Source of the DNA: Flavobacteriales bacterium
GTDB lineage: Bacteria > Bacteroidota > Bacteroidia > Flavobacteriales_F > PHOS-HE28
NCBI GenBank assembly: GCA_016712535.1
Contig: JADJQW010000003.1
Coordinates: 1 to 64,000 of the forward strand
Direction: 5' to 3'
DNA: 64,000 bases
This document shows, piece after piece, positions 7,495-16,601 of the stretch (the first letter of the stretch is position 1; every line of letters begins with the position of its first letter). Under the pieces are notes generated by a model. It made no database searches. It saw only the letters and a program-made list of their open reading frames with translations, and was not told where the DNA came from. The position numbers and the translations under genes are program-made.

Positions 7495-8799
7495 ATGGGA
7501 AACATCGTCGCTATCGTAGGCCGCCCCAACGTGGGCAAGAGCACCCTCTTCAACCGCTTGATCGAGCGGCGCGAGGCCATCACTGACCCGACCGCCGGCA
7601 CCACGCGCGACCGCCACTACGGCAAGAGCGAATGGAACGGCATCCTCTACAGCGTCATCGACACCGGCGGCTACATCAGCGGCACCGACGATGTGTTCGA
7701 GGCCGAGATCCGCAAGCAGGTGAGGCTCGCCATCGACGAGGCAGACACGATCCTCTTCATGGTGGATGTGAACGGCGGCGTGACCAGCGCCGATGAGACC
7801 ATTGCGGAGCTGCTGCGCAGGAGCAAGAAGCCCGTGCTGCTCGCGGCGAACAAGGTGGATACCCACGACCGGCAATACCTGACCGCCGATTTCTATGCCC
7901 TCGGCCTCGGCGAGGTGCATGCCATCGCAGCGGCCAGCGGCGCAGGCACCGGCGACCTGCTCGACGAGCTGATCAAGACCTTCCGCAAGCCCACCGAGGA
8001 TCCGGAGCCGGACATCCCCAAGATCGCCATCGTGGGCCGGCCCAACGTGGGCAAGAGCTCCCTGGTGAATGCCATGCTGGGCCGCGAGCAGAGCATAGTG
8101 ACACCGGTGGCGGGCACCACGCGCGATACCGCCAACACGCGCTGGAGCGTCTTCGGCCACGACCTAATCCTGCTCGATACCGCCGGCATCCGCAAGAAGG
8201 CCAAGGTCGATGAGGACATCGAATTCTACAGCGTGATGCGCTCCATCCGCGCCATCGAGGATAGCGACATCTGCATCCTGATGCTCGATGCGCGCGAGGC
8301 CATGCAGCAGCAGGACCTGCACATCCTCTCCATCATCCAGAAGAACGGCAAGGGCCTGGTGGTGGTGGTGAACAAGTGGGACCTGATCGAGAAGGAGACC
8401 AACACCATGAAAGGCTTCGAGGCCGAAGTGAAGCGCCGCATGGAGCCCTTCACCGATGTGCCCGTGGTCTTCACCAGCGTGGTGGAGAAGCAGCGCTTGC
8501 TCAAGGTGATGGAGATGGTGATGCAGGTCCATGAGGACCGCAGGCGCCGGATCCCCACGCGCAAGCTCAACGATGTGCTGCTGCCCGAGATCGAGCGGCA
8601 GCCGCCGCCCATGTACAAGAGCAAGCAGGTCACCATCAAGTTCATCCAGCAACTGCCCTTGCACGTGCCCAGCTTCGTCTTCCACTGCAACCTGCCGCAG
8701 TACATCAAGCCCAGCTACGAGCGGTTCCTCGAGAACCGCCTGCGCGAGCACTGGCGCTTCACGGGCGTGCCGATCCGGTTGTACTTCAGGAAGAAGTAG
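7495..8799 (+). CDS. der: Ribosome-assembly GTPase Der (EngA)
   Basis: Der matures the 50S subunit. It has the diagnostic pair of tandem GTPase domains: first G1 GRPNVGKST near residue 8 with DTGG and NKVD, second G1 GRPNVGKSS near 180 with DTAGIRKKAKV and NKWD near 293. A KH-like C-terminal domain ends RLYFRKK. At 434 residues it has the family's normal length. The start ATG lies right after the era-der intergenic repeat. Confidence 0.97.
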   Translation: MGNIVAIVGRPNVGKSTLFNRLIERREAITDPTAGTTRDRHYGKSEWNGILYSVIDTGGYISGTDDVFEAEIRKQVRLAIDEADTILFMVDVNGGVTSADETIAELLRRSKKPVLLAANKVDTHDRQYLTADFYALGLGEVHAIAAASGAGTGDLLDELIKTFRKPTEDPEPDIPKIAIVGRPNVGKSSLVNAMLGREQSIVTPVAGTTRDTANTRWSVFGHDLILLDTAGIRKKAKVDEDIEFYSVMRSIRAIEDSDICILMLDAREAMQQQDLHILSIIQKNGKGLVVVVNKWDLIEKETNTMKGFEAEVKRRMEPFTDVPVVFTSVVEKQRLLKVMEMVMQVHEDRRRRIPTRKLNDVLLPEIERQPPPMYKSKQVTIKFIQQLPLHVPSFVFHCNLPQYIKPSYERFLENRLREHWRFTGVPIRLYFRKK

Positions 8800-8836
8800 G
8801 TCATTGCTTAGCTTCGATGGGCCAACACCCATCGCC

Positions 8837-11011
8837 GTGCGTTTCCGAACCGCCTTCCTGCTCGCGGCGCTCGTCGGTTCAGCCTCCTTGCACGCGCAAA
8901 CGGTGCCCTTCGCATGGGGCGATGCGCCGGTCTGGGATGCCTCTTGGGAAGTAGGCCGCAGCATCGACTCCGAGGTGCTCACCGATGAGCTCTCGCTGCG
9001 GATCCGCAACGTGAAGCCCGAGTACATCGCTTTCTTCTACGAGCGGCGCAGGGTGGTGCGCTTCATGGAGCGCGACGACATCAAACGCTACGGCCCTGTT
9101 GTGCTGCCCGAGAGCCTCGACCCGCCCTACGACGAGCATGGCAAGCCCTACGAGCGCTTGGAGACGCGCCCCTATCCGCTGCTCTTCAACATGCGCGTCG
9201 ATCATTTCGCGGCGCGCGTGATCAGGCCCGATGGCAGCTGGACCGAGTTGCCCGTGACCACGCGAAGCGCTCGCGGCTACTTGGGCCATCCGGTGAACTT
9301 CCAGGCCACCATGTCCGAGACGCGCTACCCGCAAGGCATCATGCCGGGCGATGTGGTGGAGTACCGCTGGAAATACATGCTGCCCTGGGACACGAATGCT
9401 CCGCACACCCTGGGCTGGCGCGGCAGCATCTGGATGGACAACTGGGCGCGGCTCACCAATTGGCGCATCTTCTTCCACCACGGCCTGCCCATCCGCGAGC
9501 AACGCGTCGAATTGGTTTATCATGCGAAGCACGGGCTGGAACTGGCTGGCGCTGCCCCCACGCTCCGGGAACACGACGGGAACGATCGTCGTGCCGTGTG
9601 GGAACAACGCGACCTGCCCGGCGTGATGGATGAGGTGGGCGGTCGGCCGGCCAATGAGCTCCCTTGCATCATCGTCGCCTTTGCTCCCGACGACCTGCGC
9701 AACTTGAGGCGTGAGCGACTGAGCAATCTCCCGATCACGCAACAGCCCTGGCTCCAAGCCATCCGGCAGCGCGAGGCCAAGGCCATGTGGTGGAGGCGCG
9801 TGGCACAGAAGAAGCTGCCCGACCGGCAGAATCGGCAGATCAAGGCCTTCATCCGCGAGACCTGCGCTGGGATCCCGGATACGCTGAAGGCGCGCCGCAT
9901 GGAGGCCCTGCACGAGCGCATCGCCAGCGACTTTGCCTACGATGCCGACCGCGATTGGTACTTCGATCTGGACCGCAGCCTTGCGCGCATGGGCGATCAG
10001 GTGCGCGATGAGCGCTTGCGCGACATCAGCCGGTACGATCTCTACAGCAAGCTCCTCAACGCCGAGGGCAGCGATCATGTCACCGCATACCTGCTCGACA
10101 AGCGCAATGGCCGCCTCGACGACCGCTTCACCACGCCCATGCGCGACAACGAATGGCTCTTCGGCATCGGTGATGGCGCAGGCATGCTGTGGATGCACCC
10201 CAAGCGCCAACGCCACGGATGGTTCGCCAACGAGCTGCCCTTCTATTGGGAAGGCACCAGCGCGCTGCTCATCGACCTGCCGCGCCTCATCGCCGATGAC
10301 CCTCGACCGCCGCTCTTCGTGGAACTGCCGTCGGCTGACCCAGCTGCGAACCTGCGTGCCATGGAGCACCGCTTGCGCATCGACCTGGACAAGGCTGATG
10401 CGGCCGGCGACGCGCGCATATTGCTCAGCGGCCAGTTCAGCACCCTGGGAAGAGCGGCATTCCTCGGCGACCGCATCGACAGCACGGTGCATCCGAACTA
10501 TGGCCATTCCCCTGCGCGCCTGCCCCATGCCGCGTTGACCGGCACCAGCCTTCGAGGACTGCAATCCGATCCGCCTTTCCGCTTCCACGAGCGGCAAGAG
10601 CTGGCCTTTGCGCAGTGGGTGACGCCCGAAGCAGACGGCCTCTTCGCCATGGAACTGCGCCCCTTCTTCGCCCATGCGGTGCCGGAGGGCTTTCGGGCCG
10701 AGGGCCGGGACCTGCCTTTCCACTGGGACTTCCGGCAGAGCGATCGCTTCATCATCGACCTCGAGTTCACGCAGGCGGTTGAAGTGATGGACCTCACGCA
10801 ATTGCAGGGCGAATGGAATTGCCCGAGCGCGCGCTACACCTTGCGCGCCACCCGGATCGATGCCAGGCACCTGCGCATCGAGAGCCTATTGCAGGTGCTC
10901 GAAGAAGCGGAGCGCCCCGAGGACGCCTTGGCGTTGGAGACGCTGCTCCGCGAAGTGCTCGCACCGTCGCGGCTGCTTCGGGTGCGGGTGAGCAAGGCGC
11001 CGGAGCAGTAG
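8837..11011 (+). CDS. Large exported protein, transglutaminase/DUF3857-like
   Basis: 724 residues from a GTG at 8837. The open frame extends far upstream but overlaps der, and this start gives a signal peptide (VRFRTAFLLAALVGSASLHAQ). The N-terminal third resembles the beta-rich DUF3857-type domain found ahead of transglutaminase cores in Bacteroidota (blocks such as PQGIMPGDVVEYRWKY and YHAKHGLELAGAAP). The middle (around residues 340-440) is helical and charged. I could not see a complete Cys-His-Asp triad, so enzymatic activity is not supported. It sits between der and a TonB receptor on the same strand with 37-45 base gaps. Function unknown; the domain likeness is tentative. Confidence 0.55.
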   Translation: MRFRTAFLLAALVGSASLHAQTVPFAWGDAPVWDASWEVGRSIDSEVLTDELSLRIRNVKPEYIAFFYERRRVVRFMERDDIKRYGPVVLPESLDPPYDEHGKPYERLETRPYPLLFNMRVDHFAARVIRPDGSWTELPVTTRSARGYLGHPVNFQATMSETRYPQGIMPGDVVEYRWKYMLPWDTNAPHTLGWRGSIWMDNWARLTNWRIFFHHGLPIREQRVELVYHAKHGLELAGAAPTLREHDGNDRRAVWEQRDLPGVMDEVGGRPANELPCIIVAFAPDDLRNLRRERLSNLPITQQPWLQAIRQREAKAMWWRRVAQKKLPDRQNRQIKAFIRETCAGIPDTLKARRMEALHERIASDFAYDADRDWYFDLDRSLARMGDQVRDERLRDISRYDLYSKLLNAEGSDHVTAYLLDKRNGRLDDRFTTPMRDNEWLFGIGDGAGMLWMHPKRQRHGWFANELPFYWEGTSALLIDLPRLIADDPRPPLFVELPSADPAANLRAMEHRLRIDLDKADAAGDARILLSGQFSTLGRAAFLGDRIDSTVHPNYGHSPARLPHAALTGTSLRGLQSDPPFRFHERQELAFAQWVTPEADGLFAMELRPFFAHAVPEGFRAEGRDLPFHWDFRQSDRFIIDLEFTQAVEVMDLTQLQGEWNCPSARYTLRATRIDARHLRIESLLQVLEEAERPEDALALETLLREVLAPSRLLRVRVSKAPEQ

Positions 11012-11056
11012 GTTGCTGGATCATGCGGCTTCGCGCGCGCTGCTACTTTGCGCGCC

Positions 11057-13507
11057 ATGTCCATCCTTGGAGTCGCGGAACATTTGCTTCGGAGGAGCGG
11101 ATTGTCGACGGGCCTTGCGGCGTTCCTGATTCCGCTGAATGCCTTTGGCCAACAGGTCACCGTGGTTGATGCCGCCACCTTGAAGCCGCTGGAGGCTGCA
11201 ACGGTGCATCATCCCGGCACGGGCGCCTCGGCCATCACGGATGCGCGCGGTCGTGCCGAACTCAGCGCTTTCACCGGCGCCGATTCCATCAGCTTCCGCA
11301 TGATCGGCTACGAGCCCCGCGTGCTCAGCTATCAGCAAGTGCTCGGCATGGGCAATCGGGTCGGCATGTCGGCGCTGCCCTTCAGGCTCGATGCCTTCGT
11401 GGTGAGCGCCAACCGCTGGGAGCAGGAGCGCGAGCGCGTGCCTGACCAGATCACCGTGATCAACCCGCGTGAGGTAGCGCTGAACAACCCCGGCACGGCT
11501 GCCGACATGCTGCAGCAGAGCGGGGAGGTCTTCATGCAGAAGAGCCAGCTGGGCGGCGGCAGCCCCATGCTGCGCGGCTTCGCGGCCAACCGCGTGCTCA
11601 TCGTGGTCGATGGCGTGCGCATGAACAACGCCATCTACCGGGCGGGCAATTTGCAGAACGTGATCAGCGTGGATGCCAACGCGATCGATCGCGCGGAGGT
11701 GATCCACGGGCCAGGCGCCATGACCTATGGCAGCGATGCCATCGGCGGCGTGATGGATTTCCACCTGCTGCGTGCGCGATTCAGCATGGACAGCAGCTTG
11801 TTGCTCCACGGCGGCGCGATGGCCCGCTATGGATCGGCGGCCAACGAGATGGGCGGCAACCTCCATTTCGGGCTCGGAGGCCGGAAGCTCGCCTTCGTGG
11901 GCAATGCCTCCTTCACCCGATTCGGCGATCTCCGGGCCGGCAGCGTTGGCCCCATGGACTACCAGCGTCCATGGTACGTGGAGCGCATCAACGACATCGA
12001 TTCCATGGTGGTGAACGATGACCCCAACTTGCAGGTGGGCAGCGCATACGACAACATCAACCTCTTCGGCAAGCTGGCCTTCAAGCCTGTTGAGACGCTC
12101 GAGCTGGGTGTGAACGTGTACTACAGCACCACCACGGATGTGCCCCGCTACGACCGCTTGATCGAGCTACGGCCCAACGGCATGCCGCGCTCTGCGGAGT
12201 GGTACTATGGTCCGCAGGAGTGGATGATGGGCAGTTTCACGGCGAAGCATTGGGCGAAGCGCGGCCCTTGGAGCACTGCACGCCTCTCCATCGCAAACCA
12301 GGATTACACCGAGAGCCGCAATGACCGGAACTACCGCAACGCGAGCAAGCGGACACAAGCAGAGCAGATCGGCGGCATCTGGACCAATCTCGATTTCGAG
12401 AAACGGATTAGCGCGCGGACCCAGTTGCTGTATGGAGCTGAGCATGTCACCAATACGGTGGCATCATCCGGTGTCCGTGTGAACCAGACCACGAGCGAGG
12501 AGACCATCATCAACTCGCGGTATCCGAATGGCGCGGAATGGAGCACGGGCTCTGCGTACATCGGCGCCATGCATGACGCTACCGACCGCCTCACGCTGTC
12601 TGCTGGTGCCCGCTGCAACTGGTCGGCGTTGGAAGCGCGATTCGATACATCGCTCTTCGCGTACCCGGCCACAAGCACAAGCCTGAGCAACAGTGCGATC
12701 ACGGGCAACCTGGGCGCGGCGTTCCGACCGGGTACCGGCTGGAAGCTCTCAATCGATCTGAGCACAGGTTTCCGCGCGCCCAACATCGACGACATCGGGA
12801 AGGTCTTCGATAGTGAGCCGGGCGCGGTGATCGTGCCTAACCCGGACCTGAAGGCGGAGTACGCCTACAGCGCGGAAGCAGGCATCGAGAAGACCATGAG
12901 CGAGAAGATCCGCCTGCGCGGCAACGCGTTCTACGTGCTGCTGGACAACGCCATGGTGCGCCGGCCCTTCACGCTCAATGGGGCGGACAGCATCTCGTAC
13001 GACGGTGAGCCCAGCCGTGTGGACGCCATCCAGAACGCTGCGCAGGCCCGTGTGATCGGCTTCACGCTCGGCATCGATGCGCGCATCACGAAGAACCTGG
13101 CGCTCGATGCGCGCTACAACTGGCAGGATGGCGTGGAGCAGGACGATGCGAGCACGACCGATGTGCCCCTGCGTCACGCACCGCCGCCGTTCGGTCAAGC
13201 GGGCATCACTTGGGAGCGGAAGAAGGTGCGCGTGCAGGCATTCGTGCAGTTCAGCAGCGGCTTCACCTTCGATGAGCTTCCACCGAGCGAGCAGGCCAAG
13301 CTGCCGGTCTACGCGCTTGATGCGGAAATGCGCCCCCATGCGCCGTCTTGGCACACGCTGAATTTGCGCGCATCGTACCAGGTCAGCAGGGTGGTGCTGG
13401 TTTCCGGAGGCGTGGAGAACATCACGGACCAGCGCTATCGTCCTTATTCATCGGGCATCTCGGCGCCGGGCAGGAACTTCATCATCGCGCTGCGGGCGAG
13501 GTTCTGA
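11057..13507 (+). CDS. TonB-dependent receptor, haem/haemoglobin type
   Basis: Outer-membrane active-transport barrel of 816 residues. The ATG at 11057 gives a signal peptide ending NAFGQ near residue 29; a TTG nine bases upstream is less likely. Next is a carboxypeptidase-regulatory-like domain (about residues 31-95, VVDAATLKPLEAATV to MIGYEPRVL), then the plug (about 115-235) with GGGSPMLRGFAANRVLIVVD and IEVIHGPGAMTYGSDAIGG-type sequence, then the barrel. The C-terminus is aromatic (ALRARF), as expected for BAM-dependent barrels. The plug wording is that of the haemoglobin/transferrin/lactoferrin receptor family, so the ligand is probably haem or iron, but this is family-level inference. 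Confidence 0.88.
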   Translation: MSILGVAEHLLRRSGLSTGLAAFLIPLNAFGQQVTVVDAATLKPLEAATVHHPGTGASAITDARGRAELSAFTGADSISFRMIGYEPRVLSYQQVLGMGNRVGMSALPFRLDAFVVSANRWEQERERVPDQITVINPREVALNNPGTAADMLQQSGEVFMQKSQLGGGSPMLRGFAANRVLIVVDGVRMNNAIYRAGNLQNVISVDANAIDRAEVIHGPGAMTYGSDAIGGVMDFHLLRARFSMDSSLLLHGGAMARYGSAANEMGGNLHFGLGGRKLAFVGNASFTRFGDLRAGSVGPMDYQRPWYVERINDIDSMVVNDDPNLQVGSAYDNINLFGKLAFKPVETLELGVNVYYSTTTDVPRYDRLIELRPNGMPRSAEWYYGPQEWMMGSFTAKHWAKRGPWSTARLSIANQDYTESRNDRNYRNASKRTQAEQIGGIWTNLDFEKRISARTQLLYGAEHVTNTVASSGVRVNQTTSEETIINSRYPNGAEWSTGSAYIGAMHDATDRLTLSAGARCNWSALEARFDTSLFAYPATSTSLSNSAITGNLGAAFRPGTGWKLSIDLSTGFRAPNIDDIGKVFDSEPGAVIVPNPDLKAEYAYSAEAGIEKTMSEKIRLRGNAFYVLLDNAMVRRPFTLNGADSISYDGEPSRVDAIQNAAQARVIGFTLGIDARITKNLALDARYNWQDGVEQDDASTTDVPLRHAPPPFGQAGITWERKKVRVQAFVQFSSGFTFDELPPSEQAKLPVYALDAEMRPHAPSWHTLNLRASYQVSRVVLVSGGVENITDQRYRPYSSGISAPGRNFIIALRARF

Positions 13508-13522
13508 GCGGAGAGGTCCGCT
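13507..13522. terminator. Possible convergent terminator
   Basis: A short 6-bp stem, AGCGGA/TCCGCT with loop GAGG, overlaps the end of the TonB receptor stop and precedes the end of the convergent PLP-enzyme gene. Weak. Confidence 0.3.
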
Positions 13523-13533
13523 GGAATTGAGCC

Positions 13534-14691
13534 TCATATGCGCGCGAGACCTTGCTCCAGGTCGGCGATGAGCGATTGCGGCTCTTCCAGGCCGATGTAC
13601 AGCCGCACCATCGTGAAGGGCAGGTCGGTGTAGTAGCCGCTGGGGCCCTGCAAGGCGCACACCGGCCATTGCAGGCTCTCATAACCGCCCCAGCTCACGG
13701 CGATGAGGAATCGCTTCAAGCTGTCGCAGAAACGCTCCACCGCAGCCACGTCCGGCGCATCCAGTTCAATGCTCATCAATCCCGCCACCCGCTTCATCTG
13801 CCTCTGCGCAAGCGCATGCTGCGGATGCGACTCCAGCCCGGGCCAATGCACCTCCTTCACCTTCGGGTGCGACTCAAGGAAGCGCGCCACCTTCTCCGCG
13901 TTGTCGGCACTGCGGTCCATGCGCAGGGGCAGGGTACGCAGGCCGCGCGTCAACAGCCACGCGTCATGCGGTGAAGGACAGGCGCCAAGCGTCATGAACT
14001 CCTTGCCCATCACCTGCCGCATGCGCTCGTGGCTGCCAGCGAGCACGCCGGCCACCACATCGCTGTGGCCGTTGAGGTATTTCGTGGCGCTGTGCGCGAC
14101 CATGTCGCAGCCTAGGCTGATCGGGCTTTGGAAGAGCGGGCTGTTGAAGCTGTTATCGCATAGCGTGGCGATGCCATGCTCCTTAGCGATGGCGCACACC
14201 TCCGCGATATCCTGCAGCTCGAAGGTGAGCGAGTTTGGGCTCTCCAGGATAAAGAAGCTGGTGTTCGGCTTGATGGCTCGGCGGTAGTTCTCTGCGTCGG
14301 TGCCATCGACGAAGGTGTGCTCCACGCCGAAGCGAACGAGCAGGTCTGCCAGCAGCTTCTTCGTCCAGCTGTAGGGCTTCCGCACGCACACGATGTGGTC
14401 GCCCGCCTTGGTGAAGGCGATCACCGCCGCCGCGATGGCCGCGCTGCCGCTGCTGAAGACGAGCGCATCCTCCGCATGCTCCAGCGCGGCGATCTTCTTC
14501 CGCAGCATGGCCACAGTGGGATTGTAGCCTCGCGTGTAAAGGGGGCGGTCGAATTCATGCTGCACTACGGAGCGCATGGCGGCTACGGTCGAGTAGGTGA
14601 AGTTGCCGCTCTGCACGATGGGCGGCACCACGGCATCGAATCCGCGCTCGCGGTCTTCGCCGAGGTGGGTGAGGATGTCGCTCAGGTCCAT
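13534..14691 (-). CDS. Cys/Met metabolism PLP-dependent enzyme (cystathionine synthase/lyase-like)
   Basis: 385-residue member of the trans-sulfuration PLP enzyme family, which makes or cleaves cystathionine or related thioethers. Landmarks: YTRGYNPTV near residue 55, the substrate/cofactor region FSSGSAAIAA, the CDNSFNSP block with the Asp that holds the PLP ring, and the PLP lysine in HSATKYLNGHSD near residue 205. The C-terminal domain is complete (SWGGYESLQWP). I chose the ATG at 14691; 16 earlier in-frame codons overlap the upstream gene's terminator. Cystathionine gamma-synthase, beta-lyase and gamma-lyase cannot be told apart by eye. Confidence 0.88.
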   Translation of the reverse strand: MDLSDILTHLGEDRERGFDAVVPPIVQSGNFTYSTVAAMRSVVQHEFDRPLYTRGYNPTVAMLRKKIAALEHAEDALVFSSGSAAIAAAVIAFTKAGDHIVCVRKPYSWTKKLLADLLVRFGVEHTFVDGTDAENYRRAIKPNTSFFILESPNSLTFELQDIAEVCAIAKEHGIATLCDNSFNSPLFQSPISLGCDMVAHSATKYLNGHSDVVAGVLAGSHERMRQVMGKEFMTLGACPSPHDAWLLTRGLRTLPLRMDRSADNAEKVARFLESHPKVKEVHWPGLESHPQHALAQRQMKRVAGLMSIELDAPDVAAVERFCDSLKRFLIAVSWGGYESLQWPVCALQGPSGYYTDLPFTMVRLYIGLEEPQSLIADLEQGLARI

Positions 14692-14712
14692 GCAGCGAAT
14701 GTGCGGAAAGAA

Positions 14713-14737
14713 GAAGGGCGCCCGTAAGGCGCCCTTC
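14713..14737 (-). terminator. Terminator of the T9SS cargo gene
   Basis: A 10-bp perfect stem (GAAGGGCGCC, 14713-14722, with GGCGCCCTTC, 14728-14737) closes a 5-base loop. Read on the minus strand it is followed by TTCTTTCC, 20 bases after the stop of the gene at 14758. Confidence 0.75.
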
Positions 14738-14757
14738 AAGGATTTCTGAATGCGTGA

Positions 14758-16554
14758 TCAGCGCTGGATCATGAAGCGCGCCCAGGCCTCGGTGGCGCCG
14801 CTGAGCTGTGCCACATAGCTGCCTGCAGGCAGGAAGCTGAGGTCGACGCTGCGCGAATTGCTGCCGCTCGCGATGCTCATCGAGAACACAACGCGGCCCA
14901 AGGCATCGTGCACATTCAGCTGCGCATTGCCCGCATGGACATCGCTCCAGTGCATGTTCACCATGCCTGTGCTGGGCGAGGGTGCGATGAGCAGGCCATT
15001 GCCCATCCCGCTGTCCGCCATGCCCGTGCTCAGTTCCACCGTGGTCACCGTGGTGTTGGTGAGAACTGGCGCATTGTAGTCGAAGTAGATATCGGCGCGG
15101 TTGGAGAGCTGGTCGCCCAGCACGAGGCTGTTCTTAGGCGCCATGCGGTAGTGGATGCTGCCGTGGCTTGCGGGCTCGTTGGTGCTGCTGTCCGGCAGCA
15201 TGATCTCGGCGAAGGTCCAGATGGCGACCTCTTCGTTCATCGTGAGCGTGTAAGGGTGCGTGGCGCCGATCATCTCGAAGGTGCTCAGGTCCCAATCGGC
15301 GTCGAGGCTGTCCTTGATCACGATGTTCACGGCCGGGGCGGTGCCGGTATTCTGGAAGTTGATCGTGTACGCGAGCTTCTCCTGCGCGAGCACTTCATCC
15401 GGCGTGATGCTCACCATGCTCACGTGCTTGTCGTTCGGGTCGATCGCGGTCACGGCGGTCGCGTGCTTGTCTGCCGTGTTGTTCGTGGGGTTGATGTCCG
15501 TCTCGGTGATGCTGAGCACCACATAGCTCAGCACCGGCGCACCGGGTGCCGCAGAGGTGCTGGTGTTCACCGTGACGTTGATCACGCCTTGCGCGAATCC
15601 GGCGAGGGCGGGCAACGCCCAAGTGACCGTTGGGCCGCTCACGTTGGTGGGCGCCACGCTGGCGCTCACGAAGGTGAGCAAGGGGTCGAGCGTGAGCGTG
15701 ATGGTGGGCGTGATGGTCTCGCCGCCGAGATTCTGGTAGCCGATGTTCAGCTGCGTGTTGTTGCCGATCCAGGCATTCTGGCCCCAGAGGCTTACTCCGC
15801 CGTCGTAGATGCCCGGCGTGGGAACGAAGCCGAAGTCCATGCCGATCACCTGCGTGCCTTGCACGGGCACTGAATAGCTCTGCGAAGCGGGCGTTACGGT
15901 GTGGTACAGCGGAGGGGTGGCGGTGATGGTGTAGTCGCCAAGGGCGCTGCAGAAGGAGTATGGGTCGCCGCCGGAGTACGCGTTCATCCCACCGGGATTG
16001 ATGGTGAGCATGGCATCGACTTGCGGCTCCCCGGAATCGCGGGACCCATTCGCATTCAGGTCCCGATAGGTCACTCCGACCACGCTTCCGGCGCATTCGC
16101 GCAGCTCCCACCAGAACGCATCGCTGTCGAACACGTCCGTCCAGACGATGTAGTACGTGGCTCCCGCGACGACATTGAACTCCATGTATGAAGCGAAGCC
16201 ATATCCCGGGCAGGCGGCGTCGCCTGCGTCATCATTGAATCCGATGCAGGCAAGGTTCGCGCAACTGCCCATGTACACTTTCAGGTAGGTGTCATCGTCC
16301 ATGTTGTTGTTGAGCGGATGACAGCTCGTGACGATCACCGTTCCTGTGAAGTTCGGTGTGTAGCTGTACCAGTCACCGTCCTGGCCGCCTCCGCAACCAT
16401 TGCCTCCGTAGCCCGATGTTGGGCCATTGGCCAGATGCAGTCCGTTGCCGACGATGAGTGCCGTCGTGCATGTATCGCCCTGGGCCAGGCCGCGGAATGG
16501 GATTGCTCCGATGATCAGGAGCGAGAAGAGCTTCAAGGTGCAGCGAAGGCTCAT
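14758..16554 (-). CDS. T9SS-exported surface protein with DUF7619-like and sorting domains
   Basis: 598 residues. The ATG at 16554 gives a clean signal peptide (MSLRCTLKLFSLLIIGAIPF...GLAQ). Order of parts: an N-terminal region with TPNFTGTVIVTSC-type beta sandwich, a SdrD-B-like stretch starting YRDLNANGSRDSGEP, a conserved-repeat (DUF11-like) segment, a DUF7619-like block containing NFQNTGTAPA and YFDYNAPVLTNT, and a C-terminal type A sorting domain of about 75 residues starting LLIAPSPSTGMVNM. It is therefore secreted by the type IX system whose parts occur elsewhere in the window. Probably a cell-surface adhesin or structural protein; no enzyme motif seen. Confidence 0.82.
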   Translation of the reverse strand: MSLRCTLKLFSLLIIGAIPFRGLAQGDTCTTALIVGNGLHLANGPTSGYGGNGCGGGQDGDWYSYTPNFTGTVIVTSCHPLNNNMDDDTYLKVYMGSCANLACIGFNDDAGDAACPGYGFASYMEFNVVAGATYYIVWTDVFDSDAFWWELRECAGSVVGVTYRDLNANGSRDSGEPQVDAMLTINPGGMNAYSGGDPYSFCSALGDYTITATPPLYHTVTPASQSYSVPVQGTQVIGMDFGFVPTPGIYDGGVSLWGQNAWIGNNTQLNIGYQNLGGETITPTITLTLDPLLTFVSASVAPTNVSGPTVTWALPALAGFAQGVINVTVNTSTSAAPGAPVLSYVVLSITETDINPTNNTADKHATAVTAIDPNDKHVSMVSITPDEVLAQEKLAYTINFQNTGTAPAVNIVIKDSLDADWDLSTFEMIGATHPYTLTMNEEVAIWTFAEIMLPDSSTNEPASHGSIHYRMAPKNSLVLGDQLSNRADIYFDYNAPVLTNTTVTTVELSTGMADSGMGNGLLIAPSPSTGMVNMHWSDVHAGNAQLNVHDALGRVVFSMSIASGSNSRSVDLSFLPAGSYVAQLSGATEAWARFMIQR

Positions 16555-16601
16555 GTGACGGGTGGTTTGGTGAGCCAAGGTATGCGGATGCAGCATTGCC
16601 G

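Noticed and set aside
8879..10870. 663-codon open frame on the minus strand
   Set aside because: Antisense to the exported protein at 8837-11011; no signal, motif or start context, and composition typical of reverse-frame GC-rich reading.
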